Of a stretch of DNA of 60,693 nucleotides, positions 53,231-60,693 are shown piece after piece. The notes under the pieces were generated by a model. The model was not told where the DNA came from and searched no databases. It saw only the letters and a list, made by a program, of their open reading frames with translations. The translations under genes and the position numbers were made by a program. The stretch's first letter is position 1. Each line of letters starts with the position of its first letter. This DNA comes from Candidatus Saccharimonadota bacterium (GTDB lineage: Bacteria; Patescibacteriota; Saccharimonadia; Saccharimonadales; Saccharimonadaceae): assembly GCA_017545525.1 (NCBI GenBank), contig JAFWMT010000003.1, positions 1-60,693 of the forward strand. Direction: 5' to 3'.

Positions 53231-53809
53231 TTAAAACTTAACTTCAGGCGCGTCTTTGATTTTCGCTTTTTCAGCGTCATCAACTTCGAAGTAATCACGA
53301 GTTTTAAAGTGACCGATAAAGTTATTAACTAGGTTAGTCGGGAAAGTTTTAATTCTTGTATTAAGATCTTTCGCGCCAGCATTGTAGAATCGGCGAGCAG
53401 CTTGGATTTTATCTTCAACGTCTTGGAGTTGAGACTGTAACTTAACGAAATTTTCGTTCGCTTTTAGTTCTGGATAAGCTTCGGCAATTGCGAAGATTCT
53501 ACCCAAAGCGCTTTGCATTTCTTTTTCTGCTTCGGCAGCTTGTTTAACAGTTTTGGCGCCCATGGCAGCAGTTCTAGCTTCGGTGACCATTTGGAAAGTT
53601 TCTTTTTCGTGTTTTGCGTAACCTTTGACGGTTTCAACAACATTCGGAATGAGGTCGGCACGGTATTTTAATTGGACGGTGATGTCGCTCCACGCTTCAT
53701 TCACTCGTTCGTCGAGCTTTACTAAACTGTTATAAATTCCCGCAATGAAGACAACGAGCAATACGATAATCGCTACGATGGCAATTGCGATAATTCCACC
53801 TGTGGACAT
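53231..53809 (-). CDS. lemA: LemA-family membrane-anchored protein
   Basis: A 192-aa protein with an N-terminal helix (IIAIAIVAIIVLLVVFIAGI), then NSLVKLDERVNEAWSDITVQLKYRADLIPNVVETVKGYAKHE and RRFYNAGAKDLNTRIKTFP, the LemA signature. It is a helical bundle of unknown molecular role, outside the membrane. A good AAAGGAG precedes the ATG. It is the first gene of the lemA-htpX operon, close after tRNA-Gly on the same strand. Confidence 0.93.
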   Translation of the reverse strand: MSTGGIIAIAIVAIIVLLVVFIAGIYNSLVKLDERVNEAWSDITVQLKYRADLIPNVVETVKGYAKHEKETFQMVTEARTAAMGAKTVKQAAEAEKEMQSALGRIFAIAEAYPELKANENFVKLQSQLQDVEDKIQAARRFYNAGAKDLNTRIKTFPTNLVNNFIGHFKTRDYFEVDDAEKAKIKDAPEVKF

Positions 53810-53836
53810 ATTTTCTCCTTTTCACCTAAAAATTAA

Positions 53837-53913
53837 TGGTGCGAGCGAAGAGACTCTAACTCTCGACCTCTTCCTTGGCAAGGAAGCGCTCTAAACAACT
53901 GAGCTACGCTCGC
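53837..53913 (-). tRNA. tRNA-Gly(GCC)
   Basis: A 77-nt cloverleaf with encoded CCA. Acceptor GCGAGCG pairs fully with CGCTCGC; anticodon stem CTTCC/GGAAG with loop TTGCCAA gives GCC. Confidence 0.95.
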
Positions 53914-53996
53914 TCATGAGAATATTATATCACAGTTCTTGAATTTTTTAAAAAAATCATTTATAATAATAAGCGTAAACATAATAAATAACAAAC

Positions 53997-54968
53997 ATGG
54001 AAATCATATTACAAATTGCTTTGCTGATAATCGGGTTCGTACTGCTGATTAAGGGAGCGGACTGGTTGGTGGATGGAGCTTCTAGTGTAGCTTCGAATTT
54101 TAAGGTCAGCAAACTTTTAATTGGACTAACGATTGTGGCTTTTGGGACGGGAGCGCCAGAGTTAGCGGTCTCGTTTTCTTCGCTCCTAAATGGTTCGACG
54201 GATATTCTGGTCGGGAACGTAGTCGGTAGCAATATTATTAATGTGTTGCTTTTGATTGGAATTGCGGCAGTAATAAGGCCAATTAAAGTAAAGAAGGATA
54301 CGGTTTCGAAAGAGTTACCGCTTCTGTTATTAATATCTACAGCTTTAATCGTGCTTTTGATGGATGTAAATCTTGCAGAAGCAGTGATTAATACTTTTTC
54401 GCGAGCGGATGCGATTATTTGTTTACTGTTCTTTTGTATTTTTCTATACTATTTACTTTCATTGGCGCGGAAGAACAAAAAAGAAGCAAGAAAAATTGAG
54501 AAGCCAAAATATAAACTGGGTAAATCTTTCTGGTTTGTTTTGATTGGGTTAGTTGGTGTAGTTGGCGGGAGCGAGTTGGTGGTGAGTTCGGCTTCATTTA
54601 TTGCGTCGAGTGTAGGAATTTCAGAACGAGTAATTTCATTAACGATTATCGCATTAGGAACTTCATTGCCAGAGTTAGTGACGACGGTCATGGCGGCGAA
54701 AAAAGGTGAGTCGGATCTTTTGGTCGGAAATATCGTTGGCAGCAATATATTTAATATATGTATTGTATTGGCGTTACCGGTTGTCTTTTCAGGTAGTATC
54801 ACGCCGAATAATTTTGAGGTGATTGATCTTGGTATGTTGCTGCTTTCGTCATTTTTGATTTGTTTCTTGGCACGACGCGACCATAATATTACTCGGACAG
54901 AGGGGATATTGATGCTAGTTATTTTCTTGCTTTATTATGGTTATGTAGTATATGGAGTGTTCGCTTGA
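53997..54968 (+). CDS. Calcium/sodium exchanger (CaCA family, YrbG-like)
   Basis: A 323-aa protein of about ten membrane helices in two inverted halves. Each half has an alpha repeat: LTIVAFGTGAPELAVSF plus GNVVGSNIINV in the first, LTIIALGTSLPELVTTV plus GNIVGSNIFNI in the second. It exchanges Ca2+ or other cations for Na+/H+ across the cell membrane. No clear Shine-Dalgarno is present. It overlaps the EamA gene by 4 nt, so both are co-translated. Confidence 0.92.
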   Translation: MEIILQIALLIIGFVLLIKGADWLVDGASSVASNFKVSKLLIGLTIVAFGTGAPELAVSFSSLLNGSTDILVGNVVGSNIINVLLLIGIAAVIRPIKVKKDTVSKELPLLLLISTALIVLLMDVNLAEAVINTFSRADAIICLLFFCIFLYYLLSLARKNKKEARKIEKPKYKLGKSFWFVLIGLVGVVGGSELVVSSASFIASSVGISERVISLTIIALGTSLPELVTTVMAAKKGESDLLVGNIVGSNIFNICIVLALPVVFSGSITPNNFEVIDLGMLLLSSFLICFLARRDHNITRTEGILMLVIFLLYYGYVVYGVFA

Positions 54969-55891
54969 GTTGGTTAATTTTTGTCATCATAGCAGTAATA
55001 TTAGATTCGACGCGAATATTTATTGATAATTATGCTTCGGATGTTTATTTTAAAGGTCGTGGAGCGGCTTCGCAGAAGCTTTTTTATGGCTATGCTTTTT
55101 TAGCTGTGGCTTTAATTCTTTCAATTGTAACAGGGTTTAATTTCGAATCAGAGTATGCTTTAAAGTTTTTGCTCTTTTTTGTGGCAGGTTTTCTAGGTGG
55201 GATTGCGGGGATTCCATATTATAAGGCATTGGAGCTAGATGATTCGACCAATATTGGGATTTTTACGCAACTAGCGCCGGTGCTTTATTTGATTTTTGGT
55301 TGGTTTATTTTAGATGAGGCATTTTCGCCACATCAGCTGATTGCATTTTTTATAATTATTTCGGCGCCACTTTTAATCATTTTGACAACGAGGAAACGTA
55401 GTCGGAAAGTTAAAATTCGGGCGGTTTTCTATGCGTTTTTGTATGTTTTGATTGCGGTGATTGGGAATATTATTTTCGTGAAGGAGAACACAACTGAGCT
55501 GAATTTCTTAATCGAAATGATTTTTATTTTCCTCGGGAAAGGGATAAGCGATCTTTTAATTGTCTATACACGTCCGAAATGGCGAAAGCGTTTTCATACG
55601 GTCTTAAAAGAAAGTCACGGGAAAGTTTTGCGGCCACTTTTCATTAATAATATAGTGGGCTTCGTGAAAGATATTACGTATCGTCTTGGGTTGACGCTTG
55701 CGCCGGCGATGGCGGTGGCTTCGGCGGCATCTGATTCGGTTGAGCCGATTGTAATTTTCTTTTTAGGATTGTTGTTCACATTGATTTGGCCGAAGTTTGG
55801 AAGGGAAAAATTGACGAAAAAAGCGGTGTTAGTACATTTTATAGCAATTATTTTAGTAGTGGTGGGGATTGTATTAATTCAATCTTGGTAG
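54965..55891 (+). CDS. EamA/DMT-family transporter
   Basis: A 308-aa protein of about ten membrane helices starting at TTG in the TTGA overlap with the exchanger. The first half has YKALELDDSTNIGIFTQLAPVLYLIFGWFILDEAFSPHQLIAFFIIISAP, the EamA-type signature. The second half is more divergent but retains LTLAPAMAVASAASDSVEPIVIFFLGLLF. Substrate is unknown, probably a small metabolite or its export. Confidence 0.82.
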   Translation: MSWLIFVIIAVILDSTRIFIDNYASDVYFKGRGAASQKLFYGYAFLAVALILSIVTGFNFESEYALKFLLFFVAGFLGGIAGIPYYKALELDDSTNIGIFTQLAPVLYLIFGWFILDEAFSPHQLIAFFIIISAPLLIILTTRKRSRKVKIRAVFYAFLYVLIAVIGNIIFVKENTTELNFLIEMIFIFLGKGISDLLIVYTRPKWRKRFHTVLKESHGKVLRPLFINNIVGFVKDITYRLGLTLAPAMAVASAASDSVEPIVIFFLGLLFTLIWPKFGREKLTKKAVLVHFIAIILVVVGIVLIQSW

Positions 55892-55923
55892 GGCATAGAT
55901 AAGTTGTGTTATAATATAGATAC

Positions 55924-55997
55924 GGTGCTTTGGCGGAGTGGTTACGCAGCGGTCTGCAAAACCGCGTACACCGGTTCAATTCCGGTAGGCACCTCCA
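55924..55997 (+). tRNA. tRNA-Cys(GCA)
   Basis: A 74-nt cloverleaf with encoded CCA. Acceptor GGTGCTT pairs with AGGCACC (one G-U); anticodon stem GCGGT/ACCGC with loop CTGCAAA gives GCA. TATAAT at 55910-55915 places the start almost at the mature 5' end. Confidence 0.94.
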
Positions 55998-56001
55998 TTT
56001 T

Positions 56002-56973
56002 TTAGTCAAAAATGGGATGGTCGGTTTTCGCAAGACGACCGGCTTTTTTGATGAGTTCATTGACTTTATGATGGTCTTCGGCTTGTTTTTGTTTATCAAA
56101 GGCGGCTTGTTGGCGTCTCAAGTCGCCGGTAAAACCGGTACCTTTTGCGGCATCCCAGAATATTTGTTCACAAGGAACGTTTTTATAATGCCAAGGTTTA
56201 TTGAATAAATTAAAGTGAACGAGTTTAACGTCTTCTGATAATTTTTTAGTTGGTTCAGAATTCCAGATGGGATCTAATTTTAGAATTTTACCATGTAAAA
56301 TGACATTTAAATAATCTTGGTCGGGAGCGACGAGGTCGGCGTCGTATTTTTGAATTAAATCAACCATTTGTTGTAAATATTTCATTTTACGCATTTTCTT
56401 TAAGTCCATTACCATGACGCCATCGTTGACGTATTCAGTATGAGGAACGCCGATAGCTTTATCAACATAGTCACGGAATTCCGGTATTACGGTAACTTTT
56501 GGATCGATCATGGCAGCGACAACGTTTTTTTCGCCAAGTTCAAGATCGAATAGCTCTGCGATATCGCCACGCAAAATAGTGTCACTATCAATATAAACAG
56601 CTTTTCCGTACATAGGAAAAAGGCGAGGGATGAAAAAACGATAATAGTAGACTGCTTTAGCGAAGAAATCACCAGCGCCTTTTTGTCGTTTCGTACAATA
56701 GGCGATGATGATTTTTAAATACAAACTATGAGAGATTTTTTTAAATTGTAAGGAGACATTTTTAGTGACTAAGTTCCTTAAACGCCACCTATTAACTAAA
56801 TTAAGACCATCGTGAAGAATAATGACTTTATAATAGCGGTCTGGATTGGTATGTTCTGTTAGAGAATGAATAGCGGCAGCAGCGTAGGGCGCATAATTAC
56901 TGTTAATAGTCAAAAACACTGGTACGATTTTCGTATGTTTTTTAATAGGTAGTCCAGTGTTAAATATACTCAT
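56002..56973 (-). CDS. Family 8 glycosyltransferase
   Basis: A 323-aa GT-A protein. The GT8 metal-binding motif is AVYIDSDTIL (DSD, about residue 130), with the YVNDGVMVMDLKKMR and APDQDYLNVILHGK segments and VHFNLFNKPWHY near the end. It transfers a sugar from a nucleotide donor with retention. It is last in a GT8-PlsC-GT8 operon (4-nt overlap with plsC). Its 3' end runs to within 4 nt of tRNA-Cys. Confidence 0.87.
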   Translation of the reverse strand: MSIFNTGLPIKKHTKIVPVFLTINSNYAPYAAAAIHSLTEHTNPDRYYKVIILHDGLNLVNRWRLRNLVTKNVSLQFKKISHSLYLKIIIAYCTKRQKGAGDFFAKAVYYYRFFIPRLFPMYGKAVYIDSDTILRGDIAELFDLELGEKNVVAAMIDPKVTVIPEFRDYVDKAIGVPHTEYVNDGVMVMDLKKMRKMKYLQQMVDLIQKYDADLVAPDQDYLNVILHGKILKLDPIWNSEPTKKLSEDVKLVHFNLFNKPWHYKNVPCEQIFWDAAKGTGFTGDLRRQQAAFDKQKQAEDHHKVNELIKKAGRLAKTDHPIFD

Positions 56974-57791
56974 TTTTTGATATACCTAAAATATTCGTAA
57001 GTGTTTTTCTTACTATATTTTACCATAGAATCGTAAGCTTGTTTGGCGAGGATTGCCCTATTTTCAGCTTCAGTCTTTTCGGGATTTGGGTAGAACGGTC
57101 CGTCTACATAAACATCCATGCGCGGAAGGTCGCCATGTTTTTTGTCTTTTCGTTTATGATAGGTTGTAGTCATGGTGAAAATAGGCAAGTTATTTCTAGT
57201 AGCGTACTTAAAAGATTTATCTCCAGCAGGGAATTTACGAATTTTGGTGGCGTAGGGCCAAACGTGAGCTTCGGGGTAGACTACTAGAACTTTTTTCTGT
57301 TTTAATCTTTGGTCTACGGCTGCATGAAAGGCCTTTTTTTCTTCGGTAGTTTTACCGAGAGGTAGGCCGCCAATCATAGGCAAGAATTTACCGATACCTG
57401 GGATTTTCAGATTGACTGGGGAAATGATAGTAAAAATTCGGCGGTCAGCGGCGAGGGCCGGTCCGAAGACGTCGTGAAATGGGTTGGTATGGTTTGCGTA
57501 TAAAACATAGCCTTTGCCTTTAGCCTTTTTCAGTTTTTCGCGCCCATAAAATTTTGCTTGCCAATAGACACGCTCGTAATATTGACCAAACAATTTAAAA
57601 AGGTGAAAGAGAATTGACGAATAAAGACGTACGAAAGGATTTTTGGGAATAAATTCATAACCTTCTGGTAACCCGACTTCGATTTTTTGTTCTTGTTCGT
57701 CGGTTTTAATGGGGTCGTCTTCTTCATTTTCGTAATAAAAAATACGTTCGTTTTCGGGGATGTCTTTTTGAAATAATTCTGCTTTGGCCAT
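56970..57791 (-). CDS. PlsC-type 1-acylglycerol-phosphate acyltransferase
   Basis: A 273-aa protein. The acyltransferase motif NHTNPFHD (NHxxxxD) and the VYPEAHVWPY (PEG-like) motif are present, with a glycine-rich GGLPLGKTTEEKKAFHAA between. A 75-residue acidic N-terminal extension precedes the domain. It normally acylates lysophosphatidic acid. It overlaps a GT8 gene at each end (TAATG and ATGA), so glycolipid or lipid-anchored glycan synthesis is inferred. Confidence 0.85.
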   Translation of the reverse strand: MAKAELFQKDIPENERIFYYENEEDDPIKTDEQEQKIEVGLPEGYEFIPKNPFVRLYSSILFHLFKLFGQYYERVYWQAKFYGREKLKKAKGKGYVLYANHTNPFHDVFGPALAADRRIFTIISPVNLKIPGIGKFLPMIGGLPLGKTTEEKKAFHAAVDQRLKQKKVLVVYPEAHVWPYATKIRKFPAGDKSFKYATRNNLPIFTMTTTYHKRKDKKHGDLPRMDVYVDGPFYPNPEKTEAENRAILAKQAYDSMVKYSKKNTYEYFRYIKK

Positions 57792-58612
57792 TATAAATTA
57801 TCCTTTAGCTTTTCATATTCTTTAAATATATCATCATATTCGGTGATTTTCAAAACTTGGTGAACTTTCTCGATTTCAAAAGGTTTTACTTTTTGGACTC
57901 TAAAATACGGGAAAAATTTAAAATTATTGCTAAAATGATGTAGGACAGTATCTTTTTTCGGTCTTTCGGCTTGTTCGTTGTATTTTCTAGGCATGAGTTT
58001 GCGATGTTTGATAGATTTATTTAGAGCAGCTTGATCGGCTAGCATCATCCATCTTTTCGCGCAAAGTTTAACGGCATTTTCAAACATATGAGATTTTAAG
58101 CATTCGGGGATGTTAAAAAGCATAACGCCGGAATTCATGTAATCAAAATTAAATAGACCGTGATAATGATAGAAATTTTTGCCGTAAATGTCTAAGATGC
58201 CGGCGGCTTCGATATGGTTCATATCAGTATGGTAAAACTCTGTTAAATCTTTTCGGCAAACTACGTCGTAGTCTAAATATAGAATACGGTCAAGGCAGGA
58301 AAGTTCGAGAACTTTATCGATATAAAGACGAAGCATTGAACAGGGTGTAAAATATGAACCCATATTTTTCTTCGGTAAATTTTTAGTGAAAATTTCAGTC
58401 GCGTCTACTAACTTTACAAAATTATTTGGGTTAGTCTTTTTAACAAGTTGGTCTAAAAAAAGTGACGTGGATTTTTCGAAGGGTTTAACATCTTGATAAT
58501 TAATCGTTAGAATATAAAAATGAATAATGTCTTGGTTATGTTTTAAAATCGATAGAATCGAGACCAAAACTCCTTTAGAAATGCCGGCATCGCCACAATA
58601 CAAAATATTCAT
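57791..58612 (-). CDS. Family 8 glycosyltransferase
   Basis: A 273-aa protein starting MNILYCGDAGISKGVLVSILSIL, typical of GT8. The metal motif is RILYLDYDVVCRKD (DYD, about residue 112), then MNSGVMLFNIPECLK, ADQAALNKSI and VLHHFSNNFKFFPYF. Distinct from the other GT8 here, it probably uses a different acceptor. It is first in the GT8-PlsC-GT8 operon, just past tRNA-Arg. Confidence 0.87.
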   Translation of the reverse strand: MNILYCGDAGISKGVLVSILSILKHNQDIIHFYILTINYQDVKPFEKSTSLFLDQLVKKTNPNNFVKLVDATEIFTKNLPKKNMGSYFTPCSMLRLYIDKVLELSCLDRILYLDYDVVCRKDLTEFYHTDMNHIEAAGILDIYGKNFYHYHGLFNFDYMNSGVMLFNIPECLKSHMFENAVKLCAKRWMMLADQAALNKSIKHRKLMPRKYNEQAERPKKDTVLHHFSNNFKFFPYFRVQKVKPFEIEKVHQVLKITEYDDIFKEYEKLKDNL

Positions 58613-58622
58613 ATTTAAAAAA

Positions 58623-58697
58623 TGGTAGGGCAGGTTGGAATCGAACCAGCATTGTATCCTTAGAGGGGATATGTCCTATCCGTTGAACGACTGCCCC
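58623..58697 (-). tRNA. tRNA-Arg(TCT)
   Basis: A 75-nt cloverleaf with encoded CCA. Acceptor GGGGCAG pairs with CTGCCCT (one G-U); anticodon stem TATCC/GGATA with loop CCTCTAA gives TCT. Confidence 0.95.
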
Positions 58698-58713
58698 GTA
58701 GATATATTATACC

Positions 58714-59463
58714 TTATTTTTCAGGTTTACGCAATTTATAATAGATAGATGGGGCGAATCTAATAGGGGCTAGAGCTTGTTGGGCAGTAGTTTCCATTTT
58801 AACAAGATTTTTCGTACCAAGGACTTTCTTCAAGCTTTTGCTACGGAAATTTGAAACCGAAAGAACTTTTTCGCGGTCAAAACCAGTTTGTTCGAAAATC
58901 TCTTCAACATACTTCGGATGATAATTATAAAAACCGTCTTTTGAAATTTCTTTATAATTTGCCACTTTTTTATCGAAAGGATTAACATTCGAGCGTCCGG
59001 TAATAAAACGGGCCATTTTTGGAAGAGTGCGCTTATTGGCAACTTCAATAACGGCGACTCCACCAGGTTTTAGAACGCGGTAGAGTTCGGCGATAGCTTT
59101 ATCTAAATGTTTTAGATGGTGAGTAACACGAACCATCATGAGGCCGTCTAATTCGTTATCACGGAACGGTAATTGGTAAATATCGCCAGCTTTAGTCTCG
59201 ATTTTATCACCATAAATTTCTTTGGCTTGTTTTAACTCGGATTTTGAATAATCAAAAAGATAAACTTTATGGGCGCGTTTTAGATATTCGTTAGCGAGAC
59301 GACCGTAACCTCCGCCGATGTCGGCGAATTTGTCCATACGTTTTGGAAGTAATTTGCGGATTGCCATACGATCGGCTTCGTCTTCGTATTCACGCCCGGT
59401 ATTTTCCCAGAAATCTTTTTTGTAATCGTAACCGTTATAGTCAGAAACAACTTTTTCACTCAT
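58714..59463 (-). CDS. Class I SAM-dependent methyltransferase
   Basis: A 249-aa protein with the Methyltransf_11 layout: FADIGGGYGRLANEYLK (motif I, SAM-binding, about residue 47), VYLFDYSKSELKQAK (acidic end of strand 2), AGDIYQLPFRDNELDGLMMVRVTHHL and YRVLKPGGVAVIEVAN. Substrate unknown; the NPFDKKVANYKEISKDGFYNYHP segment is shared by small-molecule or lipid methylases of this kind. TATAAT (59476-59471, minus) ends 7 nt before the ATG and overlaps the aspS stop: predicted leaderless. Confidence 0.85.
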   Translation of the reverse strand: MSEKVVSDYNGYDYKKDFWENTGREYEDEADRMAIRKLLPKRMDKFADIGGGYGRLANEYLKRAHKVYLFDYSKSELKQAKEIYGDKIETKAGDIYQLPFRDNELDGLMMVRVTHHLKHLDKAIAELYRVLKPGGVAVIEVANKRTLPKMARFITGRSNVNPFDKKVANYKEISKDGFYNYHPKYVEEIFEQTGFDREKVLSVSNFRSKSLKKVLGTKNLVKMETTAQQALAPIRFAPSIYYKLRKPEK

Positions 59464-59471
59464 AATAATAA

Positions 59472-60693
59472 TTATACCATATCTTCGTCGGGAATGATAG
59501 CGAGGTGGGTTTCGTCGAGCTGAACTTGGTCGACGTCGGAAGGGGAATTCATCATTAAATCAACGCCAGAACCGTTCTTCGGGAAGGCGACGATATCGCG
59601 AATGTTTTCGACACCTTCTAAGACCATGAAAATACGATCGAGGCCTGGAGCGCAACCGGCGTGCGGAGGTGCACCGAATTTAAAGGCGTTTAACATGCCG
59701 CCAAAACGAGATTCGACGTATTCGTTGTTGTAACCTAAAATATTAAAGACTTTGTACATAATTTCAGGATTATAGTTACGAACGGCGCCAGAACAAACTT
59801 CGTAGCCGTTCATGACCATATCGTATTGGTCAGCTTTAATGCTTAATTTTTCTGCGTCGGTTTTTGCGTTGTTTAAAGCTTCGAGGCCGCCTTTTGGCAT
59901 ACTGAAGGGGTTGTGACCGAAATCAAGTTTTCGATTTTTTTCGTCGTATTCGTAAAATGGGAAATCAATAATCCAAGCGTAAGCGACTTCTTCAGGATTT
60001 TTAAGTTTAAAATGATCAGCGAAATTAATGCGGAGTTCGCCGAGGATTTTGTTAACTTTTCCGCGCTCGTCTGCACCGAAGAAAACAGCATCGCCAGTTT
60101 CGGCACCAGTAATTTTTTGGACGTTTTTAATTTCAGCTTCGGTCATGAATTTTAAGATTGGGGATTTCTCACCTTCATCAGTATAAAGGATATAGGCTAA
60201 TCCGCCCGCGCCAAGTTTTCTAGCTTTCTCGGTAAACTCATCGATTTCACGACGAGTTAAACTTGCGCCATTTTTAACGCAAAGAGCTTTTACGCAAGGA
60301 GTTTGGAAAACTTTAAAGTCGGTTTTAGCAAAGATTTCGGTTAAATCGATAAGCTCCATGCCGTAGCGAAGGTCTGGTTTATCAACGCCATAAGTTTCCA
60401 TGGCAAAATCGTAGGGTAAACGAGGAACAATACTGTCTTTTTCAAGATATTGTTTAGCTGGTTCGGAACGCATGACAAGTTTTTTATGGCCGAAGTCTTT
60501 TGCGAGAGAAATAAAGAGAGGTTCGATTTCTTTACGAATAGTTTCGCCATTTTCAACAAAGGCCATTTCGCAGTCAAGTTGATAAAAATCACCATAGAGT
60601 CGATCGGCGCGCGGGTCTTCATCACGAAAACAAGGAGCAATCTGGAAATATTTATTTACACCGCCTACCATCAATAATTGTTTAAATTGTTGA
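59472..60693 (-). CDS. aspS: Aspartyl-tRNA synthetase, N-terminus cut by window edge
   Basis: The visible 406 codons cover most of the class II catalytic core. Motif 2 FRDEDPRADR (preceded by MVGGVNKYFQIAPC), the GAD insertion domain around GDAVFFGADERGKVNK, and motif 3 PHAGCAPGLDRIFMVL are clear. The frame stays open to the window edge (QQFKQLLMVGG), so the anticodon-binding domain lies outside. It charges tRNA-Asp (and tRNA-Asn if non-discriminating; that cannot be told without the N-terminus). Confidence 0.95.
   Translation of the reverse strand, partial: QQFKQLLMVGGVNKYFQIAPCFRDEDPRADRLYGDFYQLDCEMAFVENGETIRKEIEPLFISLAKDFGHKKLVMRSEPAKQYLEKDSIVPRLPYDFAMETYGVDKPDLRYGMELIDLTEIFAKTDFKVFQTPCVKALCVKNGASLTRREIDEFTEKARKLGAGGLAYILYTDEGEKSPILKFMTEAEIKNVQKITGAETGDAVFFGADERGKVNKILGELRINFADHFKLKNPEEVAYAWIIDFPFYEYDEKNRKLDFGHNPFSMPKGGLEALNNAKTDAEKLSIKADQYDMVMNGYEVCSGAVRNYNPEIMYKVFNILGYNNEYVESRFGGMLNAFKFGAPPHAGCAPGLDRIFMVLEGVENIRDIVAFPKNGSGVDLMMNSPSDVDQVQLDETHLAIIPDEDMV

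Overview
The window looks like a chromosome segment of a Candidate Phyla Radiation bacterium, most likely Saccharibacteria (TM7) or a close relative. This is an inference from gene content: a compact type IV secretion-like locus with several small VirB2/TrbC-like pilins, a PrgI protein and a split TraC/VirB4; DUF1653, TfoX-N and LiaF-like proteins; very short gene spacing; many genes whose -10 box abuts the start codon; and TGA used as a normal stop.

Layout. 1-6.4 kb is AT-rich and looks like part of an integrated element. It holds a small phage-type protein cut by the window edge, a P-loop ATPase with a winged-helix tail, a 55-aa protein, two unknown proteins, a membrane-anchored HExxH protease with a long structured leader, and a divergent AlbA/Schlafen-type regulator, then a duplicated 36-bp repeat. 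A small HAD-like operon follows (6.6-7.2 kb). 7.3-19.4 kb carries a GT-C-like membrane protein, pilins, ComF, Hsp20 and the secretion operon (VirB6-like, PrgI, TraC-N, VirB4). 19.4-25.5 kb holds a J-protein under a CIRCE operator, RNase Y, AlkD-like, MBL-fold and LiaF-like genes, and a compact locus with a predicted small RNA opposite two tiny ORFs. 25.5-30 kb is a probable defence or nucleic-acid module: a PD-(D/E)XK protein, MazG, and a nuclease plus DUF2075 helicase. 30-33.1 kb holds small conserved genes and a secreted cutinase-VWA protein.

33.2-42.6 kb covers tRNA-Lys, GlmS, an exopolysaccharide operon (sugar-phosphate transferase, GT4, O-antigen-ligase-like) and a Pta-GlmM-GNAT operon, consistent with hexosamine supply for surface sugars. 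42.6-46.8 kb has dnaK under two CIRCE operators (reading frame broken once), ruvB, a PH-domain membrane protein and a prepilin. 46.9-49.1 kb has a large surface protein whose frame is broken at a pentanucleotide repeat, and tRNA-Glu. 49.2-60.7 kb holds ligA, a LemA-HtpX-membrane protein operon, tRNA-Gly, a Ca/Na exchanger, an EamA transporter, tRNA-Cys, a GT8-PlsC-GT8 operon, tRNA-Arg, a methyltransferase and the C-terminal part of aspS.

The most striking signals are: the switch-like leader at 4.66-4.84 kb; the antisense RNA and mini-ORF locus at 24.95-25.15 kb; the pentanucleotide frameshift in a surface gene; long palindromes lying in frame inside two protein genes; and a recurring geometry, TATAAT 6-7 nt before the start codon, that predicts widespread leaderless mRNAs. 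No stretch over about 300 bases lacks a gene.
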